Assembly: GCF_022919135.1 (NCBI RefSeq)
Contig: NZ_CP095049.1
Span: forward strand, 3,662,501-3,726,500
DNA: 64,000 bases
From: Hymenobacter cellulosivorans
Lineage (GTDB): Bacteria; Bacteroidota; Bacteroidia; Cytophagales; Hymenobacteraceae
Direction of reading: 5' to 3'
The notes beneath the pieces are model-generated. The model saw nothing but the letters and a program-made list of their open reading frames with translations. It was not told the origin of the DNA and did no database searches. Shown piece by piece: positions 34,441 through 43,509 of this stretch. Position numbers and translations under genes: made by a program. Positions within the stretch are counted from its first letter, which is position 1; each line of letters opens with the position of its first letter.

Positions 34441-37400
34441 ATGCTCAAACTCTACAATACGGCCCGCTGGCTACCCCTCACGGTGGTTGTTGGCCTGGCG
34501 CCGGCCGGGGCTTTGGCCCAAGCCACCCAAACCGTCACCGGACGCGTCGTGACGGCCGACCAAGCCAGCCTGCCGGGCGTGACGGTGGTCGTGAAAGGTA
34601 CCACGGTAGGTACCAGCACCAACCCCGACGGCTCCTTCTCCTTGCAAGCGGCACCCGGTTCTACGCTGGTCTTGTCGTTTGTGGGCTACCTGACCCAGGA
34701 AGTGCTGGTAGGGGCGGGCCCCATCAGCGTGACGCTGCGCGAAGACGTGAAGCAGCTGGCCGACGTGGTAGTGGTAGGCTACGGTACCCAGAAAAAGAGC
34801 GACGTGACCGGAGCCCTGTCGTCGGTGTCGGAAGAGAAAATCAAGCAGGTGCCGGTGCAGAACGTAACCCAGGCCCTGCAAGGCCGGGCGGCGGGTGTGG
34901 ACGTAACCGGCTCCAACTTCCGGCCCGGAGAAGCCCCTTCTATCCGCATCCGGGGCAACCGCTCGGTGCGGGCTTCCAACGAGCCGCTGTACGTGGTCGA
35001 CGGCATTCCGCTGGCCCAGGGCACGGGCCTGAACGACTTCAACCCCGACGATATTGAGAGCATTGAAGTCCTGAAAGATGCCTCGGCTACGGCTATTTAC
35101 GGCTCCCGCGGGGCCAACGGCGTGGTAATCGTGACCACCAAGCGCGGCAAGGAAGGCAAGTTCAGCATCAGCTACAACACTTACGCCAGCTTCGACCAGG
35201 CCCAGCGTACCCTCGATGTATTCGACGGGGCCGAGTTTGCCGATGTGCGCCGCGAGGCCTACCGCACCTCGGGCTCTTATACCACGCCCTATCCAAACCC
35301 CACGAACGACTTCACGCTGTTTGGCACCGACCCGAACGTGTGGAACAACATTGCCAACGCCTACACCTGGAAGGACCGCACCGCCCGGATTCCGGAAACC
35401 CGCGAGGCCACGGCCGAGGAAAAAGCCCGCTTTGCCCAGTACGGCTTCCCCAACGTCACCCAGATTCCGGTGTACGACCCGAGCAAAATCCAAACTACCG
35501 ACTGGCAGAAGGAAGCTTTGCGCACGGCCTTTACCCAGAACCACCAGCTCAGCGCCAGCGGGGGCTCCGAAAACCTGCGCGCCTCGTTGTCGGTGGGCTA
35601 CCTCAACCAGGAAGGCATTCAGTATGGGCAGGATTTTACCCGCTACACGGCCCGCGCCACCTTCGACTTTCGGGTCAACAACATCATTTCGGTGGGCGGC
35701 TCGACTAACGCCAGCCTGGGCGTGCAAAACTACGGGCCCGACATTTACGGCAAGGCCGTGGGCCAGCTGCCCTACGCCGCGCCCTACGATGCCAATGGCG
35801 TGTTTCAGTACAACCCCGGCGCCGACGCCAACATTCTGAACCCACTGCGCGACCCGGAAAATACGTTTAACGAGCGGCGGGTGGCCCGTTTCTTTACCAG
35901 CCTTTATGCGGAAGCCCGTCTGCTGGAAGGTCTGCGCTACCGCCTCAACATCGGGCCCGACTTCCGCAACGCCCGCAACGGGCAGTTTCGCGGGGCCCGC
36001 TCCACGGGGCAGGGCGGCGGCGCCAATGCCGTGTCGTTTGCCCAGTACGACCAAAGCCAGAACTTCACCTACGTCATCGAAAATCTGCTTTTCTACGACA
36101 AGCAGCTCAGCGAAAACCACAGCCTGGGCGTGACGCTGCTGCAAAGCGCCCAGCAGGACCGCAGCGAAGGGTCGTCCATCAGCGCCACCAACCTGCCCTA
36201 CGACAGCCAGAAGTGGTACAACATCGGCTCGACCTACAACGCCCAGGCCCAGAGCTTCGGCTCCGGCCCCTTCGTGCGGCGTCGGCTGATGTCGTACATG
36301 GGCCGGATCAACTACTCGTTCAAGGACCGCTACGTGCTGACGGCCACCGGCCGAGCAGACGGGGCCTCGGTGCTGGCTCAGGGCCGTAAATGGGCATTTT
36401 TTCCCTCGGTGGCCCTGGCCTGGAAGCTGCAGGAGGAGGCGTTCTTCAAGGAACTGAGCTACCTTAGTGAGCTGAAGCTGCGCGGCGGCTACGGCTCGGT
36501 CGGCCAGGCCTCGGTAGACCCCTACACCACCGGTGGCACCTTGCAGCAAACGCCCTACGTGTGGGATGAAATAGCGGCCTACGGCTACACGCCTACGCCC
36601 GGCACTTTGCCCAACACCCTGGGCGGCCTGCCCAACCGGGACCTGGAGTGGGAGCGGACCAATACCATCAACGTGGGTCTGGACTTCGGCTTTCTGCGCA
36701 ACCGCGTGACGGGCTCGGTGGAAGTGTACCGCGCCAACACCACCGGCCTGCTCCTGCCTCGCGCTTTGCCCACCGTTTCGGGCTTCAACAACGTGCTCCA
36801 GAACATCGGCGCCACGCGCAATACCGGCGTCGAAGTGTCCTTATCGACGGTGAACGTGGAGAAGGGCAAGTTCCGCTGGGGCTCCGACTTCATCTTCACC
36901 AAAAACAAGGAGGAATTCGTGGAGCTGGCCTCGGGCAAGCAGGACGACATCGGCAACCGCTGGTTTATTGGTCAGCCCCTGGGCGTCTACTACGACTACC
37001 AATACGACGGAATCTGGCAGAGCTGGGAAACCGAGGGCCTGGCCCGCTACAAGGCCACGCCGGGCACCATCAAGGTGGTCGACATCAACAACGACGGCCT
37101 GATCAACACGGCCGACCAGGTGGTGCTGGGCTCGAACCGGCCGAAGTGGAGCGGCAGCGTGAGCAACTCCGTGTCGTACCGCGGCTTTGATCTGAGCTTT
37201 CTGGTGTATGCCCGGGTGGGCCAATTGCTGGGCACCGGCTACCGGCCCGGCCTCGGCGGCCGTTTCCCCGGCATGCAGGTCGATTACTGGACGCCGGCAA
37301 ACCCCAGCAACAGCGCCCCGCGCCCCAACAGCCGCGAAGACCAGGCCACCTACAGCTCCTCGATGCTCTACCGCAGCGGCAGCTTTGCCAAGGTGCGCAG

Positions 37401-37617
37401 CATCTCGCTCAGCTACACCTTTCCCAAGGAGCTGATTTCCAAGTTCTACGGCAACAACCTGAGCGTGTACGTCAACGCGGTGAACCCCTTCCTGATTACC
37501 AAGTACGAGGGCCTCGACCCTGAAGCTACCGACGTGGGTACTACCACCGGTGAGCTGGCCCAGGCCCGCAACCTGGGCACCAAGAGCCTGGTGTTTGGCC
37601 TGCGCCTCGGTTTCTAA
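34441..37617 (+). CDS. SusC/RagA family TonB-linked outer-membrane transporter 1
   Basis: A 1058-aa outer-membrane barrel with signal peptide (LPLTVVVGLAPAGALAQ). Residues about 25-105 are the CarboxypepD_reg-like domain (VTGRVVTADQASLPGVTVVVKG), then the plug (VVVGYGTQKKSDVTGALSSV; IRGNRSVRASNEPLYVVDGIP; SIEVLKDASATAIYGSRGANGVVIV) and the 22-strand barrel. It presumably imports pectin/rhamnogalacturonan oligosaccharides with TonB energy and the SusD partner 30 bp downstream. The frame is open to a GTG at 34396; the ATG at 34441 gives a normal signal peptide. Confidence 0.93.
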   Translation: MLKLYNTARWLPLTVVVGLAPAGALAQATQTVTGRVVTADQASLPGVTVVVKGTTVGTSTNPDGSFSLQAAPGSTLVLSFVGYLTQEVLVGAGPISVTLREDVKQLADVVVVGYGTQKKSDVTGALSSVSEEKIKQVPVQNVTQALQGRAAGVDVTGSNFRPGEAPSIRIRGNRSVRASNEPLYVVDGIPLAQGTGLNDFNPDDIESIEVLKDASATAIYGSRGANGVVIVTTKRGKEGKFSISYNTYASFDQAQRTLDVFDGAEFADVRREAYRTSGSYTTPYPNPTNDFTLFGTDPNVWNNIANAYTWKDRTARIPETREATAEEKARFAQYGFPNVTQIPVYDPSKIQTTDWQKEALRTAFTQNHQLSASGGSENLRASLSVGYLNQEGIQYGQDFTRYTARATFDFRVNNIISVGGSTNASLGVQNYGPDIYGKAVGQLPYAAPYDANGVFQYNPGADANILNPLRDPENTFNERRVARFFTSLYAEARLLEGLRYRLNIGPDFRNARNGQFRGARSTGQGGGANAVSFAQYDQSQNFTYVIENLLFYDKQLSENHSLGVTLLQSAQQDRSEGSSISATNLPYDSQKWYNIGSTYNAQAQSFGSGPFVRRRLMSYMGRINYSFKDRYVLTATGRADGASVLAQGRKWAFFPSVALAWKLQEEAFFKELSYLSELKLRGGYGSVGQASVDPYTTGGTLQQTPYVWDEIAAYGYTPTPGTLPNTLGGLPNRDLEWERTNTINVGLDFGFLRNRVTGSVEVYRANTTGLLLPRALPTVSGFNNVLQNIGATRNTGVEVSLSTVNVEKGKFRWGSDFIFTKNKEEFVELASGKQDDIGNRWFIGQPLGVYYDYQYDGIWQSWETEGLARYKATPGTIKVVDINNDGLINTADQVVLGSNRPKWSGSVSNSVSYRGFDLSFLVYARVGQLLGTGYRPGLGGRFPGMQVDYWTPANPSNSAPRPNSREDQATYSSSMLYRSGSFAKVRSISLSYTFPKELISKFYGNNLSVYVNAVNPFLITKYEGLDPEATDVGTTTGELAQARNLGTKSLVFGLRLGF

Positions 37618-37647
37618 TTTCCACGACGAACTCCCACCTGTATGTTT

Positions 37648-39582
37648 ATGAAACGCCCCTCAACCTTGCTGCTGGCGGCCCTGGTGTCGTCGCTGGCTTT
37701 TACTACTTCCTGCAAAGACTTTCTGGAGGAAGAGCTGGTTTCGACCCTGACCAATGACTACTACGAAACCGAGCAGGGCCTGGAAGACCTGGTGAAGGCC
37801 GCCTACGAGCCCACCCGCTTCAAGTACGCCAACGAGCATAGCTACGCCATGTTCAACTTCGGCACCGACGAATTCACCCACGCCGACCAGGTCAACTACA
37901 TCTACTGGAACACCTATGATAGAAACCGCCTGAACACCGGCAACGGCATCGAGAGCTTCGTACACGACGTGTGGACGGCTGACTACGACGGCATCAACCG
38001 CTGCAACATCGGCATCGAGAAGATTCCGCTCGTCAACGGTACCAGCTCATTAGCCACGCCCACCCAAAAGACCCAGCGCGTGGCCGAGCTGCGGTTTTTG
38101 CGGGCCTATTACTACTTCCAGCTCGTGCAGCAGTACGGGGCTATTCCGGTGTCGACCAAAGCCACCGAGAGCGTGCAGCTCGAATACACCCGTACGCCCG
38201 TGCCCGAGGTGTACCGGTTAATTGTCAGTGATTTGCGCTTCGCTGCCGACAATCTATCGGCTACTACTTCCGAGTTTGGCCGGGCTACCAAAGGTGCCGC
38301 CCAGCACTACCTGGCCAAGGTCTACCTCACCCGGGGCAGCGCCGTGCAGGACCAGCGCGGCCAACAGGCCACCGACATCGACAGCGCCGCCTACTACGCC
38401 GACCAGGTAATAACCTCCCAGCGCTTCGCCCTGGAATCGGACTTTGGCAAGCTCTGGGACATTTCCAGCTACGCCAACAGCCGGGCCGCCCAGACCAGCC
38501 GGGAAATCATTTTCTCGACCCAGTTCAACAATGTCACGGCCCTGGCCGGGCGCTTCGGCAACCGCGTGCATTCGTACTTCACCATGTTCTACGAGGACCA
38601 GCCCGGCATGGCCCGCGACCTGCTCAACGACCGGCCCTTCCGTCGCCTGATGGCCACCAACTACACGATGGACATCTACGACCGGAAAAACGACTCGCGT
38701 TTTTACAAGAGCTTCAAAACGGCCTGGCTGGCCAATAACTCGGCCACCATTCCGAAGTGGACGGCCGCCGACGCGCCCACGCCGGCGCTGGTAGGGCAAA
38801 ACAAGTTTGCCCTCGGCGACACGGCCATTTTCATCGTGGTCAACACCGCCCAGCAAACCGCCTGGACCGAGCAGCGCATTGCCCGCGCCCGCTACCGCAC
38901 CTTTGCCCGCTACTACCGCACCGCCAGCGGCGGCACCGCCTCGGCCTACGACCCGACCGGCCCGGTGGGGGTACGCAACAAATACCCCCAACTGGTGAAG
39001 TACATTGACCCCTTCCGGCAGGGCGCGGGCGTGAATGAGGAAGCTGGCACCCGGGACGGCGTTCTGGCCCGCCTGGCCGAAACCTACCTCATTGCGGCTG
39101 AAGCCTACGGCCGTAAGGGCGACTACAGCAAGGCCCTGACTTACATCAACACCCTGCGCAACCGGGCCGCCTATAAGGCCGGGGAAGTGAAGCCTACCGC
39201 ATTTTCGCTCGTGGAAGGTGGCACCCGCGGCGACGTGAGCAGCACGGCCGCGGCCCTGCAGGTCACTACCGCTAAGTTTACCTCCAACGACCCGGCCGAG
39301 CTGTACCCGGCCTCCGTGACTTCGCAAAAGGACCGCTTCATTCACTTTATCCTCAATGAGCGGACCCGGGAGCTGGCCGGTGAGCTGCACCGTTGGGAAG
39401 ACCTGGTACGCACCGAAACCCTGGTGGACCGCGCCAAAGCCTTCAACCCTGACACCCGCGACAATATCCAGGCCTACCACAAGCTGCGCCCGATTCCGCG
39501 GGAGCACCTGGAGCGAATCTCCCGCAACGGCCAGCCCCTGAACGCCGACCAGCGCCAGGCTGAGCAGAACCCCGGCTACTAA
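37648..39582 (+). CDS. SusD/RagB family glycan-binding lipoprotein 1
   Basis: A 644-aa outer-membrane lipoprotein with lipobox TTSC (Cys 22). The SusD fold is recognisable from the early TPR-like part (LRFLRAYYYFQLVQQYGAIPV), the middle AKVYLTRGSAV segment and the C-terminal LNERTRELAGELHRWEDLVRT. It forms the lid of the SusC1 channel and binds the glycan. At 644 residues it is longer than typical SusD (about 520-580), with extra sequence in the middle. An ATG two codons upstream (37642) is also possible. Confidence 0.93.
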   Translation: MKRPSTLLLAALVSSLAFTTSCKDFLEEELVSTLTNDYYETEQGLEDLVKAAYEPTRFKYANEHSYAMFNFGTDEFTHADQVNYIYWNTYDRNRLNTGNGIESFVHDVWTADYDGINRCNIGIEKIPLVNGTSSLATPTQKTQRVAELRFLRAYYYFQLVQQYGAIPVSTKATESVQLEYTRTPVPEVYRLIVSDLRFAADNLSATTSEFGRATKGAAQHYLAKVYLTRGSAVQDQRGQQATDIDSAAYYADQVITSQRFALESDFGKLWDISSYANSRAAQTSREIIFSTQFNNVTALAGRFGNRVHSYFTMFYEDQPGMARDLLNDRPFRRLMATNYTMDIYDRKNDSRFYKSFKTAWLANNSATIPKWTAADAPTPALVGQNKFALGDTAIFIVVNTAQQTAWTEQRIARARYRTFARYYRTASGGTASAYDPTGPVGVRNKYPQLVKYIDPFRQGAGVNEEAGTRDGVLARLAETYLIAAEAYGRKGDYSKALTYINTLRNRAAYKAGEVKPTAFSLVEGGTRGDVSSTAAALQVTTAKFTSNDPAELYPASVTSQKDRFIHFILNERTRELAGELHRWEDLVRTETLVDRAKAFNPDTRDNIQAYHKLRPIPREHLERISRNGQPLNADQRQAEQNPGY

Positions 39583-39697
39583 GTCCAGATTCCGGAAGCT
39601 AGCTGCCCGCCCTTCCTGTCCTTGCGAGGAGGTACGACATTCCGCGTATCAAGCGGCGGCTATCCGTCCTCTACTGGTGACAAACTCCCTTTTACCA

Positions 39698-39734
39698 GAA
39701 AGCCCTAACGTCTGCTCTGACGTTAGGGCTTTTC
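39698..39734 (+). terminator. Terminator after SusD 1
   Basis: Perfect stem GAAAGCCCTAACGT / ACGTTAGGGCTTTTC, loop ctgctctg, about 115 bp after the SusD stop. Confidence 0.85.
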
Positions 39735-39824
39735 AGTTAGGCACGCTCCGCACATTTCAGCGGACAGATTGCTTCGCGTTGCTCGCAAGGATACAGAAGG
39801 CTATTACACGAAAGAAACCGGGTA

Positions 39825-39841
39825 GCAGGAGGGTGCGGGAG
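39825..39841 (+). promoter_or_regulatory. CAGGAGAGTGC motif, site 3
   Basis: GCAGGAGGGTGCGGGAG, 165 bp upstream of the GH28 start. One internal position differs from the consensus. Confidence 0.5.
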
Positions 39842-40005
39842 AGTTTGGGGGCAGGCAATCCGCACATTTGAGTTAGTGGAGAGCCTTGTTGACTGACGCG
39901 TGGCCATCATGGCGGCGGAAAGCTTATGTGGGAATTTGCCTTTCCTGCTGCCGGCCACGCGTCACCCCACGGGTTTTCTTCCCCGCCCCGCAAACCCACC
40001 GCCTT

Positions 40006-41445
40006 ATGTTCCTGAACCTGACTTTTCTGCTGCCGCTGCTCACCTGGCTAGGCAGCTTCACGGAGCCCGTGCCGGCTACTGCCGTTTCTGCTGCTCCCGC
40101 CGACCCGGCCTGGGTGAAAGAAACTGGTGCCAAAACGCTTCCATCAACCAAAAGCACCTTCCTGGTTGCCAAGTACGGGGCGGTGGCCGATGGCAAAACC
40201 CTCAACACCCAGGCTATTCAGAAAGCCATTGACGCGGCGGCCAAGAAAGGCGGCGTGGTGACCTTCGCGCCGGGCCAATACCTGACGGGCTCCATCTTCC
40301 TCAAAAAAGGCGTAACCCTGAACCTGCCCAAGGACGTGACCCTGCTCGGCAGCCAGGACCTGAAGGACTACCCCGACCTACCCACCCGCGTGGCCGGCAT
40401 CGAAATGAAGTGGCCTGCGGCCCTGATTAACGTGCTCGACCAAGACAACGTGGCCATTACCGGCGAAGGCACCGTGGACGGGCAGGGCAAGCCATTTTGG
40501 GACAACTACTGGGCCATGCGCAAAGACTACGACCCCAAGGGCCTGCGCTGGATTGTGGACTACGACGCCAAGCGCCCCCGCACGCTGCTGGTGGCGAATT
40601 CCTCGAACGTGACGCTCAAGGGCATTACCCTGCAGCGGGCCGGTTTCTGGACGGTCCACATTCTCTATTCCAAAAACGTAACAGCCGACGGACTGACAAT
40701 TCGCAACAACATCGGCGGACACGGCCCCAGCACCGACGGCATCGACATTGACTCGAGCTCCTACGTGCTGGTCCAGAACTGCGACATCGACTGCAACGAC
40801 GACAACTTCTGCCTCAAGGCCGGCCGCGACGCCGACGGCCTGCGCGTAAACCGCCCCACCGAGTACATCCTGATTCAGAACTGCGTGGCCGGGGCCGGCG
40901 ACGGGCTTTTCACCTGCGGCTCGGAAACCTCCGGCGGCATTCGCCACGTCATTGCCCGCAACCTCAAGGCCAAGGGCACCAAAGTTGGTATCCGCATCAA
41001 ATCGGCCCTCACCCGCGGTGGCACCGTGGAGGATATTACCGTCGACAACATCGAAATGGACGGCGTGGGCACGGCCATCCTGATGACCATGAACTGGAAC
41101 CCAGCCTACAGCTACTCGTCTCTGCCCGAAGGCTACACCCAGGAAACCTTGCCCGCCCACTGGAAAGCCATGCTGACCAAAGTGGAGCCCGCCGAGAAGG
41201 GCATTCCCCACTTCAAGGATGTGACCATTACCAACGTGCGGGTGCGCAACGCCAAAACGGCTATTTCGGCCGAGGGCCAGGCCAATTCTTTGCTCGAAAA
41301 CATGACCCTGGAAAACATTACGATGACGGCCGAAACCGCCGGCGGCATCAATTACGGTACGGGCTGGCGGGTGAAAAACATCAACATCACGGCCCAGGAC
41401 CAGGAGCCGGTGGCTGTCATCAACAGCACGGGCATGAAGTTTTAA
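40006..41445 (+). CDS. GH28 family polygalacturonase/rhamnogalacturonase-like enzyme
   Basis: A 479-aa secreted right-handed beta-helix enzyme with signal peptide (FLNLTFLLPLLTWLGSFTEP). GH28 motifs: STDGIDIDSS (normally NTDGID), CNDDNFCLKAG (the DD pair), GDGLFTCGSETSGG where GHG is usual, and VGIRIKS (the RIK motif). The acidic residues are present but the His of GHG is replaced by Asp. It probably cleaves a pectin backbone or side chain; exact specificity is open. The frame is open to 39886, but the ATG at 40006 starts the signal peptide. It is a single-gene unit with its own motif and terminator. Confidence 0.85.
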   Translation: MFLNLTFLLPLLTWLGSFTEPVPATAVSAAPADPAWVKETGAKTLPSTKSTFLVAKYGAVADGKTLNTQAIQKAIDAAAKKGGVVTFAPGQYLTGSIFLKKGVTLNLPKDVTLLGSQDLKDYPDLPTRVAGIEMKWPAALINVLDQDNVAITGEGTVDGQGKPFWDNYWAMRKDYDPKGLRWIVDYDAKRPRTLLVANSSNVTLKGITLQRAGFWTVHILYSKNVTADGLTIRNNIGGHGPSTDGIDIDSSSYVLVQNCDIDCNDDNFCLKAGRDADGLRVNRPTEYILIQNCVAGAGDGLFTCGSETSGGIRHVIARNLKAKGTKVGIRIKSALTRGGTVEDITVDNIEMDGVGTAILMTMNWNPAYSYSSLPEGYTQETLPAHWKAMLTKVEPAEKGIPHFKDVTITNVRVRNAKTAISAEGQANSLLENMTLENITMTAETAGGINYGTGWRVKNINITAQDQEPVAVINSTGMKF

Positions 41446-41467
41446 AACCTTTTTATTGGATTGGGAG

Positions 41468-41501
41468 AAAAAAGCGGCCTCTGGTAGGGGCCGCTTTTTT
41501 G
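41468..41501 (+). terminator. Terminator after GH28
   Basis: A6, stem AGCGGCC / GGCCGCT (with loop tctggtagg), then T6, 22 bp after the GH28 stop. Confidence 0.9.
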
Positions 41502-41544
41502 TTTTTGGGATATTGCCCCAGTTTTGACCCTTCATTCTGTTTCC

Positions 41545-42117
41545 ATGGCTGCTGCTCTGCTGGCATATTTGCACCTGTTTGGCCCACTGCCGGCACCCGA
41601 TCAGGCGCTTATTGCCGACGCCTGGACGCCCAGGAGCGTGGCCGAAGGCGGGACGCTGTTTGCGGCGGGTTCGGTGTGTCAGGAGCTGTTTTTCATTGAA
41701 GAGGGCGTGTTGCGCATTATGGTAGCCCAGGAAACGGGCAAGGAGGTGACCCACTTTTTTCTGGCTGAAAATCGATTCTGCACGATTCTGCACAGCTTTA
41801 CCCACGCAGTACCCGCCGCCGAATCTATCCAGGCGGCTTGCCCGACCAGGGTTCTGGCCATCGGCAAGCCCCGGCTGGAGGCGCTTTACCAGCAGCTGCC
41901 CTACCTGCGCGCCCGCATCGACCAGATCATTCAGCAGGGCCTGCTCGACAAGATTCAGACCCGTAACGCGTATCTGGGCCAGGACTCGGCCACGCGCTAC
42001 CAACGTTTTCTGCAGGGCCAGCCCGACGTTGCCCGGCGCGTGTCGCTCACCGATATAGCCTCCTACCTGGGCATCACGCCCCAGTCGCTCAGCCGAATTC
42101 GCCGGGGCCGCCGCTAG
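41545..42117 (+). CDS. Crp/Fnr family transcriptional regulator
   Basis: A 190-aa regulator with an N-terminal cNMP-binding-type barrel (FAAGSVCQELFFIEEGVLRIMVAQETGKEVTHFF) and a C-terminal HTH (SLTDIASYLGITPQSLSRIRR). There is no cysteine cluster for an Fe-S centre. The ATG at 41545 is preferred to the upstream TTG. It precedes the SDR gene by 81 bp in the same direction, and a perfect palindrome between the two (42126-42139) may be its operator. Such Crp/Fnr-SDR pairs are common in Bacteroidota. The effector is unknown. Confidence 0.87.
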   Translation: MAAALLAYLHLFGPLPAPDQALIADAWTPRSVAEGGTLFAAGSVCQELFFIEEGVLRIMVAQETGKEVTHFFLAENRFCTILHSFTHAVPAAESIQAACPTRVLAIGKPRLEALYQQLPYLRARIDQIIQQGLLDKIQTRNAYLGQDSATRYQRFLQGQPDVARRVSLTDIASYLGITPQSLSRIRRGRR

Positions 42118-42125
42118 GGCCGTTT

Positions 42126-42139
42126 TTACCATTTGGTAA
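42126..42139. promoter_or_regulatory. TTACC-N4-GGTAA palindrome
   Basis: TTACCATTTGGTAA is symmetrical over 5+5 bases and lies between the Crp/Fnr gene (stop 42117) and the SDR start (42199), i.e. in the promoter position of the SDR. It is a candidate operator for the adjacent regulator. Confidence 0.45.
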
Positions 42140-42198
42140 GTGACTACGGCGGGGCCGCCGAGGACCTTTGTGGTGTTCAACCAACATCCTCCAAACCC

Positions 42199-42939
42199 AT
42201 GCACGAGCAAATCACTGCAGAAGTATTAACCGGCCAGCGCGTTGTGGTGCTCGGCGGCAGCGCCGGTATCGGCCTGGCCACGGCGCAAGCAGCGGCGGCG
42301 GCCGGCGCCCAGGTTGTCATCGTCTCCAGCAACGAGCAGCGGGTGCTGGCGGCCCTGCGGAGCCTGCCCGCCGCCAGCACCGGTCACACCGCCGACCTGA
42401 CCCAGGAAGCTCAGCTGCAGGCGCTGTTCGAGCGTATCGGCGCTTTCGACCACCTCGTCTTTACCGCCGGCGAGTCGCTGCTGCTGGGCGAGCTGGCTTT
42501 TACCGATTTGTCCGCCATCCGGCGGGCGTTTGAGCTGCGCTACTACGGTGCCCTGGCGGCGGTGAAGTATGCCCATCCCCACTTACGGCCCGGCGGCTCC
42601 ATTACGCTCACGTCGGGCATTGCTAGTCGGCGGCCCGGTAAAGGCTGGAGCGTGGGAGCCAGTATCTGTGGGGCTATGGACGCCCTTACCCGGGCCCTGG
42701 CCGTGGAGCTGGCCCCGATTCGGGTGAATAACGTGGCCCCCGGCGTGGTAAAAACCGACCTGTGGGCTGAAATGTCCGACTCCGACCGGGCCGCTATGTA
42801 CACCAGTATTGGCCACAGTCTGCCCGTCGGCCGCGTGGGCGAAGCCACCGACATTGCTCAGACCTACCTCTACCTGATGCAGCAGCGCTATGGTACTGGT
42901 CAGAGCATTGTCGTAGATGGCGGCAACGTGCTGGTTTAG
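42199..42939 (+). CDS. SDR family oxidoreductase with altered active site
   Basis: A 246-aa Rossmann-fold protein. The cofactor-binding motif is GGSAGIGLATAQAA, followed by DLTQEAQLQALFERIG and the PVGRVGEATDIAQTYLYLMQ tail common to the family. Where classical SDRs have YxxxK, this protein reads GWSVGASICGAMDALTRAL; the catalytic Tyr and Lys are not apparent, although Ser of TSGIAS is present. It may therefore use another mechanism or bind without catalysis. The ATG at 42199 is chosen over a GTG at 42133. A strong terminator follows. Confidence 0.8.
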   Translation: MHEQITAEVLTGQRVVVLGGSAGIGLATAQAAAAAGAQVVIVSSNEQRVLAALRSLPAASTGHTADLTQEAQLQALFERIGAFDHLVFTAGESLLLGELAFTDLSAIRRAFELRYYGALAAVKYAHPHLRPGGSITLTSGIASRRPGKGWSVGASICGAMDALTRALAVELAPIRVNNVAPGVVKTDLWAEMSDSDRAAMYTSIGHSLPVGRVGEATDIAQTYLYLMQQRYGTGQSIVVDGGNVLV

Positions 42940-42964
42940 CCGCCAGACACGCTGGGACCAAGAG

Positions 42965-43000
42965 ACACCGGGTTGGCCGTTTGCCGGCCCGGTGTTTTTG
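42965..43000 (+). terminator. Terminator after SDR
   Basis: Stem ACACCGGG / CCCGGTGT enclosing a second small stem (GGC/GCC), followed by TTTTTG and TTTTA. Confidence 0.85.
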
Positions 43001-43205
43001 TTTTACGTCCTCAGGAAATTGTCTCCAGGGGCCGCGCCGGTCTGGAGCCCTGGCCCAGGTGGAGGGAAAGGGCCTCTACTGTCAGGGTAGCGTACTTGCA
43101 CTATTCTTTGTCGACAGGTAATCAATCGGTGAAAAGAGTCCTCAACTTTGGTACCAGTGGCAGGGTAGAGCCTGAGTAAAATAGTTTGCGACTTAGTGGG
43201 TATCC

Positions 43206-43229
43206 AAACGTTTCCGCAATCGGTTGCGG
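43206..43229. promoter_or_regulatory. Candidate LacI-type operator 1
   Basis: AAACGTTT (43206-43213) next to the perfect palindrome CCGCAA-TCGG-TTGCGG (43214-43229). AAACGTTT is the core of many LacI/PurR-family operators. No LacI gene lies nearby. Confidence 0.4.
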
Positions 43230-43380
43230 TACTTTCATTTTCCTCGGTTTGGTGAGAAGGGTGGTGTGACTTTTTTCGAGGGTTATCTTCCAGTACAAGC
43301 GGTCTATAAACTCTAAACGGCCATAATAAGACAGATAGGCTTCTGTTCAGGTCCTGGGTGTTCCAATTGTACTTATACCC

Positions 43381-43394
43381 GGAAACGTTTGCGG
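43381..43394. promoter_or_regulatory. Candidate LacI-type operator 2
   Basis: GGAAACGTTTGCGG contains the same AAACGTTT core as operator 1, 175 bp downstream of it. Confidence 0.4.
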
Positions 43395-43509
43395 AAGGCT
43401 TTCATAAATGCTGTCCTGACAGCCTTAACCGATAGTAGTCCTGACTATTACCGGCCTCTGACCTTGCCCAAGTACGCTCTACACTTCCTTACCCACCAAA
43501 CCCTTTTCT

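Larger units (their letters stand above)
39583..40005. other. 423-bp intergenic region before GH28
   Basis: No gene seen. It contains a terminator (39698-39734) and one copy of the CAGGAGAGTGC motif (39825-39841). Confidence 0.6.
42940..43509. other. 570-bp intergenic region before the CE15-like gene
   Basis: No gene is supported; short frames here have no family features. It contains a terminator (42965-43000) and two LacI-type operator candidates (43206-43229 and 43381-43394). The leader between the second site and the ATG is about 115 bp. Confidence 0.6.

Noticed and set aside
40378..42210. Open frame opposite GH28 and the Crp/Fnr gene
   Set aside because: It spans two genuine plus-strand genes and a terminator; no recognised motif.
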